The notes beneath the pieces are model-generated. The model was not told where the DNA came from and made no database searches. It worked only from the letters and a program-made list of their open reading frames with translations. This document shows, piece by piece, positions 45,877-53,356 of a stretch of DNA of 64,000 bases (position 1 is the first letter of the stretch; every line of letters starts with the position of its first letter). A program made the position numbers and the translations under genes. The DNA is from Clostridium_AM sp900759715. GTDB taxonomy: Bacteria; Bacillota; Clostridia; Clostridiales; Clostridiaceae. The stretch is from assembly GCA_900759715.1 (NCBI GenBank), contig CAAEXF010000058.1, positions 1-64,000 of the forward strand. The letters are read 5' to 3'.

Positions 45877-46824
45877 TTACCAATAAATATTTTCTCTTAA
45901 TTCTGCTTTAGGTCCTAAATTTACATCTTTTAATGCCCATTTCTTAAATTCTTGGAAACCTGTTCTATCAACAATATATCCTATGTGTTCCTTTCCTCCT
46001 GGTGCCTCTTTATCTATATATTCTCTTATATAATCATAAGTGTTAAGAATTATTTTTATAATGCTTTCCTCATCTACCCATTTAATAAAATCTTGAGCAA
46101 GTCTTGGATTCTTCTTTCCTGTTCTCCCCATTATCACTAACTTGTAGTATTTTTCCCTACTTCTTGTCCAAGCTCCAGTCGGACACTTTCCAATACATTC
46201 TCCACAGCCTATACATTTATCATGATCTCTTATCACTTTGAAATTTTCAAAGCTTAGTGCTCCTGTAGCTCTCTTTTCACAGTTAGTTACACAAGCCTTA
46301 CAGCCTATACATCTATAGCTATCATATTGCGGCTCTGTCATCCCAATAATTCCAAAGTCGTGCATTCTAGACTTTATACAGTCATTTGGACATCCAGTAA
46401 GAGCTATTTTTACATGCAAATCATTAGGAAATATAGCCTTCTCTATCCTCTTTGCAAAGGCAGTGGTATCGTAATTACCAAAAGGACAAACTCTATTTCC
46501 TACACATGCAGATACATTTCTTGTACCTGACGCTGGATATCCTGTTTTAGGATTAATCTGATTTATTTCTAACCCTTCTATAACTGGTTGAATTATTTCA
46601 TTTATCTCTGGGATATGCTTCATATCTATTCCTGGTATCTCAAAGCCTTGCCTTGTAGTTATATGCACTGTTCCATTTCCAAATTCCTCTGCTACTTTTT
46701 GAAGAATTGCAAAATGCTTTGCTTCCATATGACCACCAGGAACTCTTATCCTTATAGCGGTTTTTCCTCTTTCCTTTGTTACTCTAAAGGCATTCTTTTT
46801 AAGAACTTTTGTATTGATATCCAT
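45877..46824 (-). CDS. asrC: Anaerobic sulfite reductase subunit C
   Basis: Sirohaem-[4Fe-4S] catalytic subunit (315 residues) reducing sulfite to sulfide. The sirohaem/cluster Cys are in SACVGNRVCPFGN and LTGCPNDCIKS. Two ferredoxin clusters follow: CIGCKACVTNCEKR and CIGCGECIGKCPTG. GGGGGGAG selects the ATG at 46824. It follows asrB after 13 bases as the last gene of asrABC. The enzyme uses NADH and is typical of clostridia and Salmonella. Confidence 0.95.
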   Translation of the reverse strand: MDINTKVLKKNAFRVTKERGKTAIRIRVPGGHMEAKHFAILQKVAEEFGNGTVHITTRQGFEIPGIDMKHIPEINEIIQPVIEGLEINQINPKTGYPASGTRNVSACVGNRVCPFGNYDTTAFAKRIEKAIFPNDLHVKIALTGCPNDCIKSRMHDFGIIGMTEPQYDSYRCIGCKACVTNCEKRATGALSFENFKVIRDHDKCIGCGECIGKCPTGAWTRSREKYYKLVIMGRTGKKNPRLAQDFIKWVDEESIIKIILNTYDYIREYIDKEAPGGKEHIGYIVDRTGFQEFKKWALKDVNLGPKAELRENIYW

Positions 46825-46837
46825 AACGCTCCCCCCT

Positions 46838-47629
46838 TTAATCAATCAAACTCTTAGCTGCAACGTAATTAAATACTGGACCTTCTAAACAGATATACGT
46901 ATCATCTATTTTACAATGCCCACATTTTCCAACACCACAACACATTTTTCTTTCGTATGACACCCATATATTTTCCTCTTTTATTCCTTTTTTAATAAAT
47001 TCCGCTACGGTAAACTTCATCATTATAGGTGGTCCAACTACTATAACTTGTGCACTATCTATGCTATCGATCTTTAAATCCTTTACATAGTTAGTTATCA
47101 AGCCTACATTTCCTGTATAACCTTCTTCTCCTTTGTCTACAGTTAAAGTAGTGTTAATATTTTCACTCCATCTTTGTATATCATCTTTAAATAATATATC
47201 TTGTGGAGATTTAAATCCCATAAGAACATTAAATTTCTTCACTTCATTTATATGCTCACTAAAATAATCTATTATACCTTTAACAGGAGCTAGTCCTGTT
47301 CCTCCAGCAGCTATAATAAGTTCCTTACCTTTATATTCATTTATATCAAATCCATTTCCATAAGGTCCTCTTATAAAAAGCTTATCTCCTGGAAAAAATG
47401 TATGAATTACATCAGTAACTACGCCTACACGTCTTATAGTTAAATCTACATATCCATCACCAATACCACATACGGATATAGGTGCTTCTCCGTATTTTGG
47501 TACAGAAACTTCAAAGAATTGTCCTGGTTTTACTTCACCTCTATATTCCATTCTAAAAGTGTAATCTATATCTGTATGTGGAGTTATACTAATTATTTTA
47601 CTAAGTGTCGGCAAATATATATTTTCCAT
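46838..47629 (-). CDS. asrB: Anaerobic sulfite reductase subunit B
   Basis: NAD(P)H-flavin subunit (263 residues) of the ferredoxin-NADP reductase type. The FAD region is RGPYGNGFDI, the nucleotide region AAGGTGLAPVKGIIDYF, and a C-terminal [2Fe-2S] site has CCGVGKCGHCKI and YICLEG. It begins directly after the asrA stop. It passes electrons from NADH to AsrA and AsrC. Confidence 0.95.
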   Translation of the reverse strand: MENIYLPTLSKIISITPHTDIDYTFRMEYRGEVKPGQFFEVSVPKYGEAPISVCGIGDGYVDLTIRRVGVVTDVIHTFFPGDKLFIRGPYGNGFDINEYKGKELIIAAGGTGLAPVKGIIDYFSEHINEVKKFNVLMGFKSPQDILFKDDIQRWSENINTTLTVDKGEEGYTGNVGLITNYVKDLKIDSIDSAQVIVVGPPIMMKFTVAEFIKKGIKEENIWVSYERKMCCGVGKCGHCKIDDTYICLEGPVFNYVAAKSLID

Positions 47630-48631
47630 TTATTTCACCTCTTCCATTGCTTTATTTAACTTATTAACACAATTCGAAAAAGATATATATTCAGGACAAA
47701 TGTCGTCACATCTTCCACAGCCTACGCACATATGATAGCCAAATCTTTTATTAAAATCATAAACCTTATGCATCACTTTAAATCTCATTCTGTCGCCTTT
47801 ATCTTTTCTAAAGCTATGTCCCCCAGCCATATCTGTGTACCCATCTACTTGGCAAGACGCCCATACTCTTCTTCTTTCACCAGTATTCTTGTTATCTTTG
47901 TAGAATATATCCTGCATAGTAAAGCATGTACATGTTCCACATACAGTGTTACATCTTCCACAAGCTATACATCTTGATGAATACTCCTTCCATCCTTCCC
48001 AATTGAATACTCTTTGGTCTAAATTCTCTGGTATATTTACTTCTATTTCGTTAGAATCTATAAATGTTGGTTTTACCGGAGCTTCTTCCATTCCTTTAAA
48101 ATATTCGTTGAAGCTTTCATCCTTACATTCTATAGATACTTGTCCATTACTTTCTCTTACAAATAAATCGTATTCATTTGTTGTATTACTGCCCATACTC
48201 ACACAAAAACAGTTTTCAAAACTATTTTTACATTCCATAAGCACAAATTTTACTTTATCTCTTAATTTTCTATAATAAGAGTCTTCATAACCATTATTTA
48301 AATAAATTTGATCTAATCTTTTTATAGCGTGTATATCACAACTTCTTAAGAATATTAAAATTTTTTTATCCTCTACGTTAGGTTCTGTTACACTGTCTTC
48401 TGTAAAATAGAATAAGGTTTGAGTAATTGGAAGAATAATTTCTTTTGGTGAGAACTGTGATTTTTCGTTAAAGACTATCTGATCAATACTTGTAACTTGA
48501 CCATATCTTATTGTATCTGTATCTGAAAATGTTCCTTTTCCTTCTAGAAGTACTGGCGCATATATTTTATATTCCTGCCCTATCTTTTCTAGAAAATCAT
48601 TAAACTTACTGTGGTTCATTGTAAAACCCAT
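47630..48631 (-). CDS. asrA: Anaerobic sulfite reductase subunit A
   Basis: Iron-sulfur electron-transfer subunit (333 residues). Cluster motifs are CIACGRCNTVCGTCTC near residue 220 and CVGCGRCDDICPEY near 300. The N-terminal half matches hydrogenase/heterodisulfide-type beta proteins. GGAGGG precedes the ATG. It is 45 bases downstream of the FNT channel gene, so the four genes likely form one transcript. Confidence 0.95.
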   Translation of the reverse strand: MGFTMNHSKFNDFLEKIGQEYKIYAPVLLEGKGTFSDTDTIRYGQVTSIDQIVFNEKSQFSPKEIILPITQTLFYFTEDSVTEPNVEDKKILIFLRSCDIHAIKRLDQIYLNNGYEDSYYRKLRDKVKFVLMECKNSFENCFCVSMGSNTTNEYDLFVRESNGQVSIECKDESFNEYFKGMEEAPVKPTFIDSNEIEVNIPENLDQRVFNWEGWKEYSSRCIACGRCNTVCGTCTCFTMQDIFYKDNKNTGERRRVWASCQVDGYTDMAGGHSFRKDKGDRMRFKVMHKVYDFNKRFGYHMCVGCGRCDDICPEYISFSNCVNKLNKAMEEVK

Positions 48632-48675
48632 GTTAACCCTCCTTATGCTTATACAGCCATATTATCTTTAATCTT

Positions 48676-49455
48676 TTATAACTTACACTTATCATTAGAA
48701 ACATACCAATATGCAAATGCTACAAATATCATTCCACCAATGATATTGCCTAATGTTACTGCTGTTAAATTATATGCTAATCCACCTAAGGATACTACAG
48801 CCTTATGAGGAATCATTACTGATATTGATAAAAGTGTCATATTAGCAACGCTGTGTTCAAAACCTGAGGTTATAAATGCAAACAAGCACCAGAAAATCAT
48901 GATAAGTTTTGCTGTTTCCTCTTTTAACTTGAAGGAACACCATACAGCTAAACAAACAAGAATATTACATAAAATACCCCTTATTACAAGTTCTATAAAT
49001 GGAGCTGACATTTTTGCTGCAGAGGTTTTAATTATAAAATCTGCAGTTACTCCTTTAGAAAGTCCTGAATATACAAATAATGCAGCTAATATAATTGCTC
49101 CTATAAAATTTCCAACATAACTAAAGAACCATACACCAAACAAAGATTTCCATGTAACTTTCTTCTCTAGAACTCCAATGGTCATCACCATATTGTTTCC
49201 TGTAAATAGCTCTGATCCTGCCATAATAACAAGACTTAAAGCGATAGCAAAAGAAACTCCCATAACTATTTTAGTGGCCGGTGAATTTGCCGAGGACAAA
49301 ATGCCTCCAATAGTGAAAATTAATAAGATTCCAAAGCCAACAAACATTCCTGCTAAGGCAGATGCAATTACATATCTACTTTTGCTATTTTTAAGAAAAG
49401 TAGCTTTTTTAATAGATGCCTCTCCTATTTTATTAATTTCTTCTTTAAACACCAT
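48676..49455 (-). CDS. FNT-family channel, probable hydrosulfide exporter
   Basis: A 259-residue six-helix formate/nitrite-type channel. Half-repeats include GSELFTGNNMVMTIG and FWCLFAFITSGFEHSVANM, which carry the pore loops and the central His. In Clostridioides difficile a similar FNT protein encoded with asrABC conducts hydrosulfide, and this gene has the same place, just upstream of asrA. I therefore infer sulfide export, but formate or nitrite cannot be ruled out from sequence. AAAGGG selects the ATG at 49455. Confidence 0.85.
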   Translation of the reverse strand: MVFKEEINKIGEASIKKATFLKNSKSRYVIASALAGMFVGFGILLIFTIGGILSSANSPATKIVMGVSFAIALSLVIMAGSELFTGNNMVMTIGVLEKKVTWKSLFGVWFFSYVGNFIGAIILAALFVYSGLSKGVTADFIIKTSAAKMSAPFIELVIRGILCNILVCLAVWCSFKLKEETAKLIMIFWCLFAFITSGFEHSVANMTLLSISVMIPHKAVVSLGGLAYNLTAVTLGNIIGGMIFVAFAYWYVSNDKCKL

Positions 49456-49561
49456 TAACACCCTTTCTTATTCGTTATATATTTAACATAACATGTTTGT
49501 TAAAAAAATAATGTGATAATCATCACAATTATTAAATAATTCACTAATTAATTTAAATATA

Positions 49562-49594
49562 AAAAGAGCTGTCATAAATAAAGACAGCTCTTCC
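49562..49594. terminator. Terminator upstream of the FNT gene
   Basis: AAGAGCTGTC pairs with GACAGCTCTT; the minus-strand T-run serves the 49609 gene. Confidence 0.85.
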
Positions 49595-49608
49595 ATTTCT
49601 AATTTGAA

Positions 49609-49998
49609 CTAATTATTTTCATCAAGTTCCTTAAACTTAATCTCCTTTAAGTATATGCCTTTTTTGTCTTCAGCTTTATCTTTGCCAATATCATCGATGC
49701 TTGCTTTTATTGAACCAAACATCGTTTGAAGAGTTTTACTTGCAAAGGATTCTAATTCATCAAATATTTCTTCAGCACCTTTCAATTTAGATACATATAC
49801 ATCTATCTGTTGGTTGGATAGATTTTTAACTATTTTACTTATAATAAACTCTAGATCATTATTACCAGGAAGTACAACTACATCCCCTGTTTGTAATGAT
49901 AAATATATTGGGTTGTCAGCTTCAACTCCCTCTACTAAATCTTCATAACTATCATCTACATCTTCTGATAACAAATAAAAATTAACTAATACTTTCAT
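49609..49998 (-). CDS. Unrecognised acidic protein
   Basis: A 129-residue cytosolic protein with no family I recognise. The N-terminus is acidic (SEDVDDSYEDLVEGVEADN), the middle has beta-like LSLQTGDVVVLPGNNDLEFIISKIV, and the C-terminal half is helical and charged. No Cys or His cluster. GGAGGGG lies before the ATG. It has its own terminator and does not overlap neighbours. Confidence 0.65.
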   Translation of the reverse strand: MKVLVNFYLLSEDVDDSYEDLVEGVEADNPIYLSLQTGDVVVLPGNNDLEFIISKIVKNLSNQQIDVYVSKLKGAEEIFDELESFASKTLQTMFGSIKASIDDIGKDKAEDKKGIYLKEIKFKELDENN

Positions 49999-50137
49999 AA
50001 AAGCGTGTTCCCCTCCAATTTAATATAATTGTAATATGAGTATTTTTATTTTTCTTCACATTAGTATTATATTGAATTGGCATTTATTGTGTGTATGTTT
50101 TTTTATCTATTCTTAAAGTACATGCAAAAAATAATCA

Positions 50138-50470
50138 TTAGTAAATGTCTACTTGTGTTCCAATGGGAACAGTATCGTATAGTTCCTTTGCATCTCTACT
50201 ATTCATACGAACGCAACCTTGGCTGATTGCTTTTGATATTGATGAAGGAATGTCCGTTCCATGAATACCATAGATTCCAAAAGGGATATTAAGCCTCATA
50301 AAATGCCCACCAAACTGTTTTCCCCATAAACCCTTCATAACAATTTTCCAATGACCTAAAGGAGTAGGAGTAGTAGGTTTACCAACAGCAACTGGATACT
50401 GTTTTATTAAAACATTATTTTTGAATAATTTTAATATCCGTCTTCTTGTACTAATCTCAATACGATACAT
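50138..50470 (-). CDS. Minimal L,D-transpeptidase (YkuD domain)
   Basis: A 110-residue protein that is essentially just the catalytic YkuD fold: His70 in YGIHGTD and Cys86 in SQGCVRM, with TPTPLGHWKI ahead. Such enzymes link peptidoglycan peptides. No signal peptide or LysM is present, which is unusual for a wall enzyme, though short clostridial and bacillar spore-type forms exist. AGGTG stands before the ATG. It is monocistronic. Confidence 0.85.
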   Translation of the reverse strand: MYRIEISTRRRILKLFKNNVLIKQYPVAVGKPTTPTPLGHWKIVMKGLWGKQFGGHFMRLNIPFGIYGIHGTDIPSSISKAISQGCVRMNSRDAKELYDTVPIGTQVDIY

Positions 50471-50566
50471 TAAAACACCTCCATTAATACAACTTATTCA
50501 TCGATATATGTATTAATAATAAATTGTATAGGAAAAATAAAAATAATTATAAAGGATGTGTTAGTT

Positions 50567-51046
50567 TTGGACTTAAGTATATTAGATCAAGCTATTAGAA
50601 TATTTGTTGCTATTATTGTTGGCGGTATAATAGGCTTAGAACGAATGAAATTTCACAAAGCAGCAGGAGTAAGAACCCATGCAATTATAACGGTTATATG
50701 TACTATGTTAACAATAGTATCAGCCTATGGATTTGCTGAACTACCTGGTGCTAAAGATCCTACTAGATTGATATCAAATATACTGACTGGTGTAGGCTTT
50801 TTAGCAGGCGGGGTTATATATGTAACTACTAAAAAGGATGCGAGCCATATAGAAGAAGGTGTCGTAGGATTGACGACTGCTGCAGGGATTTTTGGAGCTG
50901 CTATGCTGGGAATACCAATTGGATTAGGACATTTTCAGTTAGTTATACTAACAGTAGCAGGTATAGAGTTATCTCTTAAAAGCGAAAACATAATAAAAAA
51001 GCTTCATATACTTAAGGAAAGTGAGGAAAAGCAAAAACTTGAGTAA
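50567..51046 (+). CDS. MgtC/SapB-family membrane protein
   Basis: About 160 residues with four or five membrane helices. VGGIIGLERMKFHKAAGVRTHAIITV and NILTGVGFLAGGVIYV are the MgtC/SapB signatures. MgtC in pathogens acts on magnesium stress and ATP synthase; the role in anaerobes is unclear. AAAGGA lies 10 bases before the TTG at 50567, and a GTG at 50558 is an alternative. No Mg transporter adjoins. Confidence 0.85.
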   Translation: MDLSILDQAIRIFVAIIVGGIIGLERMKFHKAAGVRTHAIITVICTMLTIVSAYGFAELPGAKDPTRLISNILTGVGFLAGGVIYVTTKKDASHIEEGVVGLTTAAGIFGAAMLGIPIGLGHFQLVILTVAGIELSLKSENIIKKLHILKESEEKQKLE

Positions 51047-51132
51047 ATTATAAATTCTTTAAATTCCTGCTCAACAGTTTTTTCTTGCGTTAATCCGTTA
51101 ACTTTTAGTTTATTTTTCATAAAAATCATCTC

Positions 51133-51184
51133 AAAAAACCAACATCTCCTTTATGTTTTTTAGAGTAGGATATGTTGGTTTTTT
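51133..51184 (+). terminator. Terminator after the MgtC-like gene
   Basis: AAAAAACCAACAT pairs with ATGTTGGTTTTTT (51172-51184). Confidence 0.85.
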
Positions 51185-51218
51185 CATAGGCTATTTTTAA
51201 TTTTAAGATTGGCTTAAG

Positions 51219-51415
51219 TGTATATTTTTATCTCCCTTTAAAGTACAAAGATAGTTCTTCTGGGTCTTTTACAACTATTTTTTTGCCTAAAAATTTTATC
51301 ATTCCTATTTTCTCGAAATTATTTATACACCTTGAAATTATTTCTCTCGTGCTGCCTAACATATCTGCCAGATAGGATAAATTAAAAAAGTCCCTTAAAC
51401 ATTGATTTTAAGCCG
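51219..51415 (-). pseudogene. Decayed paralogue of the Crp/Fnr gene
   Basis: Bases 51219-51376 closely match the 3' end of the intact regulator at 52580-52738 and would encode the last 48 residues, including DMLGSTRE and FEKIG, with mostly silent differences. Directly after, GATAAATTAAAAAAGTCCC at 51373-51391 matches a more upstream part of the gene (about 52910-52930), so about 170 bases are missing. Similarity stops near 51415. It is a truncated and internally deleted copy. Confidence 0.8.
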
Positions 51416-51497
51416 TTCTTATATTATTTTTATTATAAAATATACATATCATATGGAACTAAAAAAATATTTTGCCAGACTGTGTCACCTTATTTTT

Positions 51498-51860
51498 CTA
51501 TTCTTCACTAAACTTGTATAGTTTCTCATTCCATTCCGAGATAGAGATATAATCAAGTGGATTATCATAGAAGAACCACTTGGATGTGCCACATTTTAAA
51601 CCAAAGGTTTTATTATACTTCTCCAGCATATTATTAAATTTATCATCAGCATGTAGATAAGGATCATTTCTATCAAGCTTTATAATATACTTATACTTAA
51701 AAAAGTTACCTCCATTGTCATTTTCAAAAAACATACTAGGATTAGTAGTTAAAAATGTTACTTTTTTTCCTGTGATCTTTCCTTCACCTAGATGCCTTTT
51801 TTCTCCTAATTTCGGAATTAGTTTGCTACACTTTTCATTTGAAAAATGATAAAGTATCAT
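51498..51860 (-). CDS. Unrecognised protein in the crp-integrase island
   Basis: About 120 residues, starting at MILYHFSNEK after GAGGTG; an upstream start at 51920 is possible. The opening YHFS, then KKVTFLTTNPSMFF and an aromatic-rich end (SKWFFYDNPLDYISISEW) are distinctive, but I cannot place the family. It lies between a crp pseudogene and a broken integrase, so it may be accessory cargo. Confidence 0.5.
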   Translation of the reverse strand: MILYHFSNEKCSKLIPKLGEKRHLGEGKITGKKVTFLTTNPSMFFENDNGGNFFKYKYIIKLDRNDPYLHADDKFNNMLEKYNKTFGLKCGTSKWFFYDNPLDYISISEWNEKLYKFSEE

Positions 51861-51943
51861 TCTTTTACACCTCATTTCACTTATAATGTTATCACTAATT
51901 GGTATAAAAGTATAATGCAACCTAGTTTTCTATTATGAAGCAA

Positions 51944-52441
51944 CTACACCACTATTTTTGATAATATTGCCCCAGTAGCTAAAAGAAATTTAATAATACA
52001 CCAATTGCGATATGTTACAAAAGTACACTTTTTTAAATTTGGCTTTTCTAATAAAATTTTTAATTCTTCATCTGTATAAGTTTCAATTACATCCTTATCA
52101 ACTTTTATGACATCTATTTTAAATTGCTTTAAATATTCTAATTTAAAAAAATAATTTAAAATAGTTCTCATTTTTTTGATATTGCTTACTATACTAATAT
52201 CTTTTTCATTCATTTTTTGTTTCAAAAATATAATGAAATTTTCAAATACACTTTTATCTATATCTTTAATTAGATGATCTTTATTATAGAATTTATACCA
52301 AACATGGTAAACAACATCATTATATGTTTTAATAGATGCTGGTCTTAAATTTCTAACTTCGCAATATCTAATAAATTCATTAAATCCCTCCTCAAAAGTT
52401 TTTTGTTTAGTTGTGTTATTAATGGTTATTTTTCTTCTCAT
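51944..52441 (-). pseudogene. Truncated phage-type integrase
   Basis: The 165-residue open frame has the N-terminal core-binding domain of tyrosine integrases (FNEFIRYCEVRNLRPASIKTYND) and the beginning of the catalytic domain (YTDEELKILLEKPNLK, FLLATGA). It stops five residues after the place of the first catalytic Arg, which reads Ile (TGAILSKI). The His-x-x-Arg and Tyr parts are absent and no frame continues them. It must be inactive as a recombinase. Confidence 0.75.
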
Positions 52442-52460
52442 TTATATCACCTTTCTAAAT

Positions 52461-52517
52461 AAAAAAGCATTGCATATCTACAGCAATTTTTTATACTTAG
52501 ATATGCAATGCTTTTTT
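52461..52517. terminator. Strong bidirectional terminator
   Basis: 20-base perfect arms, AAAAAAGCATTGCATATCTA and its complement at 52498-52517, between crp and the integrase remnant. Confidence 0.9.
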
Positions 52518-52589
52518 AGTTTTTTTATTGAACGGCTCTATAAATTAATGTTATCTTATTAGTTATTTTTCTATTTAAATGTGTATTTT

Positions 52590-53279
52590 TTATCTTCCCT
52601 TAAAGTACAAAGACAACTCTTCTGGATCTCTTACAATTATTTTTTTGCCTAAGAATTTTATTATTCCTATTTTTTCGAAATTATTTATACACCTTGAAAT
52701 TGTTTCTCTTGTACTGCCTAACATATCCGCCAGATAGGTAATGCTTATATTTAAATTTATCAAAACTCCATCTTCAGTCTGCATCCCATAATCTCTACAA
52801 AGCTTCCAGAGCTTTGCCGCTACCTTCTTATCCATTTTTATTGGTACAGTATTTTTGAGCTGCCTGTAGAGCCTTCTAATTTTTCTTGACATTGAGTTAA
52901 TTATAATTTGAGATAAATTAAAGTCCTTAGACATTATTTCCAAAAGATCTTTTTTATTTAAATAAACTATGTAGCTATCCTCAAAGGCTTCACAATTTAT
53001 CGATGCAGATACGCTATCAAAAATAACTTCATTTATAAATTCTCCTCTACTAAGAATATAAATCACTCTTTTTTGACCTTCTTCTGAATTTCTAAACATA
53101 GTTACTTTTCCACTTAAAACTATATATATCTTATCAACATCGTCTCTTTCTGAAAATAGTATTTGTCCTTTTTTCAATTTTATTTTTGAGGATTTCAATC
53201 TTAACTCTTTCCTAGTTGTTTCATCTAAATTATTAAATATAGTTAGCTGATTAAAATCATCATATGTAACTTTACTCAT
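52590..53279 (-). CDS. Crp/Fnr-family transcription regulator
   Basis: A 229-residue regulator. A cyclic-nucleotide-type beta barrel (about residues 10-125, GQILFSERDDVDKIYIVLSGKVTMF) joins via a long helix to a Crp-type helix-turn-helix (SITYLADMLGSTRETISRCINNFEKIG). It has no Fnr-type N-terminal Cys cluster, so it likely senses a small molecule or redox partner. GGAGACAT-type ribosome site. A truncated paralogue lies 1.2 kb away. Its targets are unknown. Confidence 0.88.
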   Translation of the reverse strand: MSKVTYDDFNQLTIFNNLDETTRKELRLKSSKIKLKKGQILFSERDDVDKIYIVLSGKVTMFRNSEEGQKRVIYILSRGEFINEVIFDSVSASINCEAFEDSYIVYLNKKDLLEIMSKDFNLSQIIINSMSRKIRRLYRQLKNTVPIKMDKKVAAKLWKLCRDYGMQTEDGVLINLNISITYLADMLGSTRETISRCINNFEKIGIIKFLGKKIIVRDPEELSLYFKGR

Positions 53280-53309
53280 AATGATGTCTCCTTTGAATTA
53301 CGGAAAAAT

Positions 53310-53335
53310 CTGCACACTACCAAGGTAGTATGCAG
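53310..53335 (-). terminator. Terminator after clpA
   Basis: On the minus strand CTGCATACTACC and GGTAGTGTGCAG form a hairpin followed by ATTTTT. Confidence 0.75.
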
Positions 53336-53356
53336 TGTTTATCAAGCTTAATATCA

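Noticed and set aside
51219..51376. Clean attachment-site duplication (attR) from integration into crp
   Set aside because: Similarity continues past 51376 into a more upstream part of crp after a gap, which fits a deleted gene copy better than a simple att core. The insertion model is kept only as an alternative.
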